Made by a program: the position numbers and the translations under genes | Source: Bacillota bacterium | GTDB taxonomy: Bacteria; Bacillota; Clostridia; Lachnospirales; Bianqueaceae | Assembly (NCBI GenBank): GCA_017634575.1 | Contig: JAGBND010000078.1 | Span: 1 to 48,000 of the forward strand | Length of the DNA stretch: 48,000 nucleotides | Direction: 5' to 3' | The notes under the pieces: generated by a model | The model's database searches: none | Told to the model about the DNA's origin: nothing | Seen by the model: only the letters and a program-made list of their open reading frames with translations | Shown here: piece after piece, positions 41,668 through 48,000 of the stretch | Layout: each line of letters opens with the position of its first letter | Numbering within the stretch: the first letter of the stretch is position 1

Positions 41668-42093
41668 TTACAGATCGATATTTTTGAACTTGTCAGCCAG
41701 CAGGGTGTATCCGCCTTCAAGTTCCGGATCGGACTTGTAGTTTACGCCGTCGCCGCCTCTTTGCCGGCCTCTCTTGCCATCTCTTCTGCGGCGGGGAGCG
41801 CCTTCACCGGAGGATTTCTCCCTTTTCTGACCCTTGTTTCCTTCGGGGTTGGGCATCAGCGCGCGAATGGAAAGAGAAATCTTCTTGCTGGCTTCATCCA
41901 GCTTGATAACCTTTACTTCAACTTCCTGACCAACCTGCAGAAACTCGTTGATATCTTTGACATAAGTATTGGAAACTTCGGAAATATGGACAAGACCCTG
42001 TGTATTGTTCTCACCATCGATGGCAACAAATGCGCCGAAAGACTGAATTCCAGTAACTTTTCCTTTACAAACCTGACCTACTTCTAAACTCAT
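41668..42093 (-). CDS. S1-domain RNA-binding protein (general stress protein 13-like)
   Basis: The protein has 141 residues. One S1 domain (about 1-72) contains 'VGQVCKGKVTGIQSFGAFVAID', 'GLVHISEVS' and 'VKVIKLDEASKKISLSIRAL'. A basic Arg/Lys/Gly-rich tail (about 80-115) and a short acidic end follow. Similar small S1 proteins bind RNA or ribosomes in Firmicutes and are often named general stress protein 13. The basic tail would strengthen RNA binding. GGAGG lies upstream of the ATG at 42093 and a strong promoter at 42228-42256. The 130-nt leader in between shows no obvious known riboswitch. Confidence 0.88.
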   Translation of the reverse strand: MSLEVGQVCKGKVTGIQSFGAFVAIDGENNTQGLVHISEVSNTYVKDINEFLQVGQEVEVKVIKLDEASKKISLSIRALMPNPEGNKGQKREKSSGEGAPRRRRDGKRGRQRGGDGVNYKSDPELEGGYTLLADKFKNIDL

Positions 42094-42227
42094 AGCGGTA
42101 CCTCCATTCAGGCAGGAACGTCAGCAGAAGAATAGAAAAACAGCAAGCAGATCTCTTTATCAGATCAGCAGGCCGGATGCTTTTTTACTCTCGCTTTTGT
42201 ATCGCTGCCAAAAATCATAGCCTATCT

Positions 42228-42256
42228 ATTATACCACGGGGGCATGCCAATGGCAA
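42228..42256 (-). promoter_or_regulatory. Promoter of the S1-domain gene
   Basis: On the minus strand, TTGCCA (42256-42251), a 17-base spacer and a perfect TATAAT (42233-42228), with TGG directly upstream of the -10 box. Confidence 0.8.
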
Positions 42257-42299
42257 GAAAAAGGTTAAAGGCAGGGCATACAAACCTTAAGAAAAAGAG

Positions 42300-42329
42300 T
42301 TGACACTTTCTTGTTCAATGTGATACAAT
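42300..42329 (+). promoter_or_regulatory. Promoter of tRNA-Leu
   Basis: A perfect TTGACA (42300-42305), an 18-base spacer and TACAAT (42324-42329), 15 bases before the tRNA. Confidence 0.75.
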
Positions 42330-42344
42330 ATACAACCGTAGTAA

Positions 42345-42428
42345 GTCGGTGTGATGGAATTGGCAGACGTGACGGACTCAAAATCCGTTGATGGCGACAT
42401 CGTGTGGGTTCGAGTCCCACCACCGGCA
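42345..42428 (+). tRNA. tRNA-Leu (anticodon CAA)
   Basis: Eighty-four bases including the discriminator A. The acceptor stem GTCGGTG (42345-42351) pairs with CACCGGC (42421-42427). The anticodon arm ACGGA-CTCAAAA-TCCGT gives anticodon CAA for UUG. A long variable arm and a T arm with GGTTCGAGTCCC follow, as expected of a class II tRNA. The 3' CCA is not encoded. Confidence 0.93.
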
Positions 42429-42437
42429 TGTTACCCC

Positions 42438-42490
42438 CGCCGCGTACAGTGGATCTGCGGTTTAGATCCGTGTAAGCGGCGTGTTTTTTT
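42438..42490 (+). terminator. Terminator after tRNA-Leu
   Basis: A long interrupted hairpin: CGCCGC (42438-42443)/GCGGCG (42476-42481), TACA (42445-42448)/TGTA (42471-42474) and GGATC (42451-42455)/GATCC (42465-42469), followed by seven T. It lies just before polA. Confidence 0.8.
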
Positions 42491-42535
42491 ATGAATGCTG
42501 AAACGAACCCCAAATCTTTTTTGAAGGAAGAAACC

Positions 42536-45259
42536 ATGGACGAACAGACGTTGAATCAGACAAAGAAAGTGCTTCTGGTGGATGGCCACTCCATTGCCAA
42601 CCGGGCTTTTTATGGATTGCCGCTTCTTTCCAACAGCCAGGGAATTCATACCAATGCAATTCTTGGCTTTTTTAATATTCTCTTTAAAACCATCGATGAG
42701 GTTGATCCCGATCTGCTGGCGGTTGCCTTTGATTTAAAGGCGCCCACCTTCCGTCACAAGACCTACAGCGCCTATAAGGGAACCCGCAGCGCCATGCCTG
42801 CGGAACTGCTCGAGCAGATTCCCCTGATTCAGAAGCTTCTTCAAAGCGCAGGCATTCCTCTTTTGATGAAAGAAGGCTTCGAAGCGGATGATCTTTTGGG
42901 AACCATCGCAAAAACCAAGGGCAAGGAAGGCATGAATGTCCTGATTTTATCCGGAGACAGAGACCTGCTTCAGCTGGTGGACGAGAAGATTACCCTGCTG
43001 ATTCCCAAAACCAAGGGAGGCACAACCGTCACCGAGGTTTACCATCCCGGGGAGGTGGAAGAGAAGTACGGCGTCTCTCCCTATGGATATCTGCAGATGA
43101 AAGCCCTGATGGGGGACAGCTCCGACAATATACCGGGGGTTCCTTCCATCGGTGAAAAAACCGCTTCTAAGATTATCCAGGCTTACGGGACGCTGGATGA
43201 AGCCATTGCCCATGCAGACCAGATCAAGCCGGCCAAAGCCGGCAGCAATCTGTCTCTTTACCAGGACCAGGCCAGACTTTCCCTGTATCTGGCCACCATC
43301 GTCACCGAGGTAGAGGACGCGGGCGAGGTAACGATGCTGGAGAAATCAGCCTTTGCCTCCCAGCCCTTCCTGGATGGACTGAAAACTTATGAATTAAGAA
43401 GTCTGATTGCAAGAGCCACCGCTTCCTATGCAAAGAGAACGGAAATTGCGGATGCAGCCCTGGATGGAGAAGATCAGAAAGAAACAGAAGAGAAGGCGGA
43501 TGAAGCATTCGCTGTGGTTTCTGCGTCAGAGATGGCAGCATTTCTTTCTGAGCATGAGCAGATTTCCGAAGCTGCCTTTCTGGGGCTTTTTGAATGGGAC
43601 AGCGGCGAGTGGATGAGCCTGGGCGTGCTTGCGGGAGAAGAGTTTGTCTACTGTGAAACGGTAACAGACGAGGTGAAGAATTCCTTCCGTCGTTTTCTGC
43701 TGGCTGAAAACGTTGTCCGCACGGGTTTTGACATCAAGGGCATCCTGCGGGAGCTTTTGAAGATGAGGCAAGACGGCAGGGAGATCTTTGCCGCAGACGA
43801 TCTGATGATTGCTTCTTATCTGCTTAACGCGGTTAAAGGCAGCTATCAGGTTGACGATCTAAGCATGATTTATGAAGCAAAAGCCATGAAATCCGCTGAG
43901 GAGATTCTTGGCAGCGGCGTGCATAAAAAGCACTGGAGCGAAATGGATCCGAAGGTTCGCTTTACCTATATAAAAGAGCGCTGCCGGGTGCTGGAAAAAG
44001 TCCGGGGCAGGGTCATGGAGGATCTGGAAAACAAGAAGATGCTCTCCCTTTATCAGGATATTGAGCTGCCGCTTTGCCAGGTGCTCGCTTCTATGGAGAC
44101 CTGGGGGATATCCTGCGAAACCGGCGTCCTGGATGAATTCGGCGTCTTTTTAAGCGGCGAAATTGAGAAGCTGCAAAACGAGATTTATGAAATCGCCGGC
44201 AAAAAGTTTAATATTAATTCCACCAAACAGCTGGGCGCAGTCCTGTTTGAAGATCTGGCGCTGCCTGCGGGAAAGAAGACGAAGACCGGTTATTCAACCT
44301 CTGCGGAAGAACTGGAAAAGATGCGGTTCATCCATCCTGTCATCGGCCTGATTCTTCAGTACCGGCAGCTCAGCAAGCTTCAGTCCACCTATGTGGAAGG
44401 CCTAAGACCCTTTGTCAAGGATGACGGACATATTCACTGCAATTTCCAGCAGACCGTCACCGCAACCGGACGCCTTTCCTGCAGCGATCCGAATCTTCAG
44501 AATATTCCCATCCGGGAGGAGCTGGGCCGTGCCCTCAGACGGGCTTTTGTCCCCAGCGGACCTGACTTTTTCTTCATGGATGCGGATTATTCCCAGATCG
44601 AATTACGGCTCCTGGCTCATATGTCCGGTGATGAAAGAATGATCGAAGCCTACCAAAGCGGGGCTGATATTCACAGGCTTACGGCCTCCCAGGTGCTTCA
44701 TATCCCCTATGAGGAGGTAACGCCCAGACAAAGAAGCAGCGCCAAGGCGGTGAACTTTGGCATCGTCTATGGCATCAGCGCTTTTTCCCTTTCCCAGGAT
44801 CTGGGCATCTCCGTTCAGGAAGCAAAGGATTATATTGACAGTTATTTCGATCGTTTTCAGGGCGTTAAACAATTCCTGGATGATTGCGTGAGCCAGGCCA
44901 GGAAAACCGGTTACGGCGTGACCCTGTTTGGAAGACGCCGTCAGATCGAAGAGCTTCGGGCCAAGAATTTCCAGCAGCGTTCCTTTGGCGAGAGAGTTGC
45001 GAAGAATATGCCGATTCAAGGCACGGCAGCCGATATTATCAAGATCGCCATGAACAAAGTTTACTACCGGATGATGCGGGAAGGGTTAAAGAGCCGCCTG
45101 ACCTTGCAGGTCCATGACGAGCTGCTGATCGAAGTGTACAGACCGGAGGAAGCGGCTGTCAGAAAAATATTGGAAGAAGAGATGAGCGGCGCGGCCGATC
45201 TTAAGGTTCCGCTTCTGGTGGATATTCATACGGGAGAAAACTGGTATGAAGCCAAATAA
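42536..45259 (+). CDS. polA: DNA polymerase I
   Basis: The protein has 907 residues. The N-terminal 5' nuclease (about 1-295) shows 'LLVDGHSIANRAFYGL', 'FEADDLLGTIA' and 'GDSSDNIPGVPSIGEKTA'. The middle 3'-5' exonuclease-like region keeps its fold. Its first motif, however, reads 'LFEWDSGEWMS' instead of the Asp-x-Glu signature, so proofreading is probably lost, as in Bacillus Pol I. The polymerase domain has Asp684 in 'DADYSQIELRLLAHMSGD' and Asp861 in 'VHDELLIEV', the two catalytic metal ligands. It fills gaps in repair and removes RNA primers. The start at 42536 follows GAAGGAAG. The frame from 42491 lies in the terminator. It overlaps coaE by 14 bases. Confidence 0.96.
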   Translation: MDEQTLNQTKKVLLVDGHSIANRAFYGLPLLSNSQGIHTNAILGFFNILFKTIDEVDPDLLAVAFDLKAPTFRHKTYSAYKGTRSAMPAELLEQIPLIQKLLQSAGIPLLMKEGFEADDLLGTIAKTKGKEGMNVLILSGDRDLLQLVDEKITLLIPKTKGGTTVTEVYHPGEVEEKYGVSPYGYLQMKALMGDSSDNIPGVPSIGEKTASKIIQAYGTLDEAIAHADQIKPAKAGSNLSLYQDQARLSLYLATIVTEVEDAGEVTMLEKSAFASQPFLDGLKTYELRSLIARATASYAKRTEIADAALDGEDQKETEEKADEAFAVVSASEMAAFLSEHEQISEAAFLGLFEWDSGEWMSLGVLAGEEFVYCETVTDEVKNSFRRFLLAENVVRTGFDIKGILRELLKMRQDGREIFAADDLMIASYLLNAVKGSYQVDDLSMIYEAKAMKSAEEILGSGVHKKHWSEMDPKVRFTYIKERCRVLEKVRGRVMEDLENKKMLSLYQDIELPLCQVLASMETWGISCETGVLDEFGVFLSGEIEKLQNEIYEIAGKKFNINSTKQLGAVLFEDLALPAGKKTKTGYSTSAEELEKMRFIHPVIGLILQYRQLSKLQSTYVEGLRPFVKDDGHIHCNFQQTVTATGRLSCSDPNLQNIPIREELGRALRRAFVPSGPDFFFMDADYSQIELRLLAHMSGDERMIEAYQSGADIHRLTASQVLHIPYEEVTPRQRSSAKAVNFGIVYGISAFSLSQDLGISVQEAKDYIDSYFDRFQGVKQFLDDCVSQARKTGYGVTLFGRRRQIEELRAKNFQQRSFGERVAKNMPIQGTAADIIKIAMNKVYYRMMREGLKSRLTLQVHDELLIEVYRPEEAAVRKILEEEMSGAADLKVPLLVDIHTGENWYEAK

Positions 45260-45908
45260 GACGAATTGTTATGTGATTGGGCTTACAGGAACTATTGCAG
45301 CCGGTAAAAGCACGGTGCTGACCTATCTTCAGGAAAGGTATCATGCCAGATGCTTCGACTGTGATCTGATTGCCCGGGATATTGTAAACGAGAGCAGAAA
45401 CGAGATAGCCGATCTTTTTGGCGAGACGGTTTTGGACGGGGAGACCATCAACCGGAACGCCCTTTCGTCCATTGTTTTTGAAGACAGGCAGGCCTTGGAA
45501 CAGCTTAACGCCCTCATTCATCCCAGGGTCTGCGCCTTTGTGGAGAGAGAGATTGCTGCGCTATCCGGTGAAGGAAACGCTTTGGCAGTGATTGAAGCTA
45601 TTGGACTGCTCACCACGCCCCTGAAGGATCTGTGCAGCAGCATATGGGTTGTCTCGGCCTCGCCGGAGGTGCGAATTGAGCGCATGCTCAAAACCCGCGG
45701 CATGACCAGGGAAGAGGCCATAAACCGCATCCGGAGTCAATGGGACGATGAGACCTTCCGGGCAAAGGCGGATGTGGTCATCCAAACGGACGCTGGCAGC
45801 CTGGATGCGATGAGATCTCAGGTGGATCAGGCCCTTGAGCGGGATTATCCTTCCATTTTATCCGGCCAACCCAAAAACCAGGCTTCAGCGGAAACGGGGA
45901 ACTTATGA
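45246..45908 (+). CDS. coaE: Dephospho-CoA kinase
   Basis: The protein has 220 residues. It phosphorylates dephospho-CoA at the 3' position, the last step of CoA synthesis. The P-loop is 'GLTGTIAAGKSTVL', followed by 'RCFDCDLIARDIVNE', the substrate lid 'LIHPRVCAFVE' and 'LLTTPLKDLC'. The C-terminal part has 'RIERMLKTRGMTREEAINRI' (the lid) and 'DVVIQTD'. The order polA-coaE is common in Firmicutes. Its start is inside polA and its stop overlaps the lipoprotein gene by four bases (ATGA). Confidence 0.94.
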   Translation: MKPNKTNCYVIGLTGTIAAGKSTVLTYLQERYHARCFDCDLIARDIVNESRNEIADLFGETVLDGETINRNALSSIVFEDRQALEQLNALIHPRVCAFVEREIAALSGEGNALAVIEAIGLLTTPLKDLCSSIWVVSASPEVRIERMLKTRGMTREEAINRIRSQWDDETFRAKADVVIQTDAGSLDAMRSQVDQALERDYPSILSGQPKNQASAETGNL

Positions 45909-47431
45909 AAAAAGCGGCTGTATCAGCACTTGCTATGCTGATTTTGCTATCCTGTCTCTGTGGTTGCAGCCCTGCAGTCAATCAGGCTGAATCATCCATC
46001 ACGCAGCAGGAAAGCCGGGAAGCGTCTTTTGTGACGCCTTCCGATCAAAGCAGCGAATCCGATGAGATAGCCTCCCCTCAGGGCATGATCAGTTCCCCCG
46101 CATGGGAAGAGTCTTCCATTGAAAAGGCTATCAGGATTTCGATTGAACAGCCGGACAGCTTTGCTCCCTGGAAAACTTCTTCCGCAGATATTGCCGACAT
46201 GCTCTCGCTGATTTATGAGCCTTTATGGACGCAGAAGGAAGATGGTCATCTGAATCTGCTGCTGGCGGATAACGTGCAGCCCGATCCGGAAGGCGGCTTC
46301 GTGGATATTCACCTTTCGGAGGGCATTACCTTTCATGACGGCTCCGTACTGGACGCGACGGATGTCAGCCATTCCGTGCAGATGCTGAAGTCCGGACAAA
46401 ATGTTTACGCGAAAGCCGTGGAGGGCATCAGCGAAACCCTGGTGGTTGACTATTACACCATACGTTTCTACACGGATGAGGCTCTGTATCCTGCTATGTT
46501 TGACTGGATTTTTCCGGTTTTCCCGGAAGAGCTAACCGATGCTTCGGATCCGGTCGGAACCGGCCCATATGCCTGGACAAGTCAGAGTAAGCGAAGAGCG
46601 CTTACGCTTCAGGCATATGAAAACTATCATGGGCCCGCGCCCAAGCTCAGTGAGGTAAAGGTGACTGTTTTAACCGGCGATGCGCAGTCTTCCTCTCCGG
46701 TTTTCCGCGCCTTTCTATCCGGCATGACCAATCTGGTTCGTCTGGAGGACGCAGATCCGGGGCCTTTTCTGTATCAGCCGGACTATACCATCTGTTCCTG
46801 GACCGGTGATGAAGCCGTATATCTGGAATTTGCCTCTTCGGGACCGGGAAGCGTGTTTTCCAACCGGCAGAAAATCTGTCAGTCCATCGATGCAGACAGG
46901 GTTCTGAGAGATGCCTGTTATGGGTTTGGCGAGAAGACCCATCTGCCCATTCGTCCTGGTGTTTTTTATTCTCCGGCTGCCGAACCGGATTGGCAGGATG
47001 CCTATCCCTTTGATCCGGAATATGCCATGGAGATTGATATGGCCGGAACGGTTTCAACCATCAGGGTCCGATACGATGCAGGCGATGCGGTAAGCCGGCG
47101 GGCGGCGGAGTCCGTCCGAAGCCAGCTGGAGAAGGCAGAAATACCTGTTTCTCTGGTAACCTACGGCGGATGGGATGTATATCTGCACAGAGGTGAGATG
47201 AATCTTCAAAATGCCGCCGATCTGTGCGGATGCGAAGGGGCGCTGCTGTTTTCCGGAACAGAGGAGGAGCTGACAGACGCCTGCAGGCAGATCAGCGGCA
47301 GGTTTATGGAATCTCTGGACTATCGGGTGCTCTTTTATGTCAAAGAAGGTATCGTGCTGGGTCCCGGACTGAACGGCAGCGCCTTCGGAAGCGCCCATAT
47401 GCCTTACCTGGGCGCCCAGATGCTTAATTAA
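45905..47431 (+). CDS. Family 5 extracellular solute-binding lipoprotein
   Basis: The protein has 508 residues. The signal peptide ends in a lipobox, 'LCGC', with Cys21 as the lipidated residue. A Ser/Glu/Gln-rich linker follows (about 22-70). The rest resembles peptide/nickel-type SBP family 5, with 'YEPLWTQKEDGHLNLLLADN', 'HLSEGITFHDGSVLDATDV' and 'DPVGTGPYAWTSQ'. Such lipoproteins capture peptides or nickel for ABC import outside the cell. No permease or ATPase is nearby, and it is translationally coupled to coaE, which is unusual. The middle is shorter than in OppA. It might instead act as a sensor or a wall-related protein. Confidence 0.82.
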   Translation: MKKAAVSALAMLILLSCLCGCSPAVNQAESSITQQESREASFVTPSDQSSESDEIASPQGMISSPAWEESSIEKAIRISIEQPDSFAPWKTSSADIADMLSLIYEPLWTQKEDGHLNLLLADNVQPDPEGGFVDIHLSEGITFHDGSVLDATDVSHSVQMLKSGQNVYAKAVEGISETLVVDYYTIRFYTDEALYPAMFDWIFPVFPEELTDASDPVGTGPYAWTSQSKRRALTLQAYENYHGPAPKLSEVKVTVLTGDAQSSSPVFRAFLSGMTNLVRLEDADPGPFLYQPDYTICSWTGDEAVYLEFASSGPGSVFSNRQKICQSIDADRVLRDACYGFGEKTHLPIRPGVFYSPAAEPDWQDAYPFDPEYAMEIDMAGTVSTIRVRYDAGDAVSRRAAESVRSQLEKAEIPVSLVTYGGWDVYLHRGEMNLQNAADLCGCEGALLFSGTEEELTDACRQISGRFMESLDYRVLFYVKEGIVLGPGLNGSAFGSAHMPYLGAQMLN

Positions 47432-47478
47432 ATGCAATAAGGAATGGCAGCGGATGAATCGCTGCAGGAAAAGAAGAT

Positions 47479-48000
47479 ATGAGTCATTGGAACACCAGAG
47501 GTCTTCGGGGAAGCGCTTTCGAAGACCTTCTGAATCTGACAAACGAACAGTACCGCAAGGAAGGGCTGGCGCTGATTCAGAAAATCCCCACCCCCATCAA
47601 GCCCATTGAAATCGATCAGGAAAAACGCACCATCAGTCTGGCCTATTTCGAGCAGAAAAGCACGGTGGACTATATTGGCGTGATGGGCGGAATCCCCATC
47701 TGCTTTGATGCAAAAGAGTGCGGGAAGAAGTCTCTGCCTTTTTCCAACATTCACCCCCATCAGGTCGCCTTTATGTCCGACTTTGATGCGCAGGGCGGGC
47801 TGGCCTTTCTGCTGGTTCATTTCACGGATTATCAGGAGACCTATGTGCTCCCCATTGAGACCTTAAAGAAGTATTACTATCAGAAAGACGGCCGTTCCTC
47901 GGTGCCCTACAGCGCTTTTATGCAGGAACTGATGGTGCCTGAGAGCGGGCAGAACCTGAACTATCTGGCGATAGCCTTTCGTTATGCCAAGATGAAGAAT
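47479..48000 (+). CDS. recU: Holliday junction resolvase RecU, partial
   Basis: This gene runs past the window end, with 174 residues visible. RecU cleaves Holliday junctions and cooperates with RuvAB and RecA in Firmicutes. The start 'NTRGLRGSAFE' corresponds to the N-terminal RGxxFE block. 'STVDYIGVMGGIPICFDAKE' carries the nuclease Asp and Asp-x-Lys-Glu-like metal site. 'FSNIHPHQVAFMSDFDAQGG' is another RecU hallmark. The ATG at 47479 follows AGGAAAAG. It lies 47 bases after the lipoprotein gene and may share its transcript. Confidence 0.9.
   Translation, partial: MSHWNTRGLRGSAFEDLLNLTNEQYRKEGLALIQKIPTPIKPIEIDQEKRTISLAYFEQKSTVDYIGVMGGIPICFDAKECGKKSLPFSNIHPHQVAFMSDFDAQGGLAFLLVHFTDYQETYVLPIETLKKYYYQKDGRSSVPYSAFMQELMVPESGQNLNYLAIAFRYAKMKN

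Overview
The window reads as chromosome of a low-to-mid GC Gram-positive anaerobe of class Clostridia, probably Lachnospiraceae or a close relative. The support is Firmicutes-type replication and repair genes (DnaD, a DnaI/DnaC-like loader, RecU), an LTA-synthase-type sulfatase, a Re-type citrate synthase candidate, strong purine-rich ribosome binding sites and many clean TTGACA/TATAAT-type promoters. Genes are dense, and no phage, insertion sequence, CRISPR array or rRNA was seen.

Layout. 1-8025: carbohydrate and surface genes. These are a DeoR-type regulator, the ManNAc-6-P epimerase NanE, a decayed locus with two frameshifts (1982-3111), an LTA-synthase-like membrane phosphoglycerol transferase/sulfatase, a GH29 alpha-L-fucosidase without signal peptide, and a translationally coupled predicted TIM-barrel protein. 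8052-11887: a B12-binding radical SAM protein, a divergent short-chain dehydrogenase, and a stand-alone MsmK/UgpC-type sugar ABC ATPase. 12051-14786: a CtpA-type protease with a 12-residue repeat tail, endonuclease III and a small membrane protein. 14937-18707 (minus strand): helicase loader, DnaD-like protein and MurC, with DnaA-box-like sequences between MurC and DnaD. 18944-24250: pth-mfd-PrsA-like operon. 24331-34949: GAPDH, PlsC, UvrC, a membrane-anchored GH18 protein, HflX, a Sua5-type threonylcarbamoyl-AMP synthase and a P-type ATPase. 35205-40788: a four-gene citrate branch (Re-citrate synthase candidate, GntR/FCD regulator, aconitase family, NADP-type isocitrate dehydrogenase) behind one strong promoter with a perfect 14-bp palindrome over its -10 box. 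40917-48000: an HD (ppGpp hydrolase-like) protein, an S1-domain protein, tRNA-Leu(CAA), polA, coaE, an orphan family 5 substrate-binding lipoprotein and the start of recU.

How the genes work together. The fucosidase, NanE and sugar ATPase fit import and cytoplasmic breakdown of host-glycan sugars. The citrate branch would make 2-oxoglutarate for glutamate under anaerobic conditions. The replication and repair genes (dnaD, dnaI-like, mfd, uvrC, nth, polA, recU) are spread over separate transcription units. The signals least explained by known genes are the DnaA-box cluster upstream of dnaD, the duplicated 32-bp hairpin element between murC and pth, the 22-bp inverted repeat near 14.8-14.9 kb, and the structured leader of the GH18 gene.
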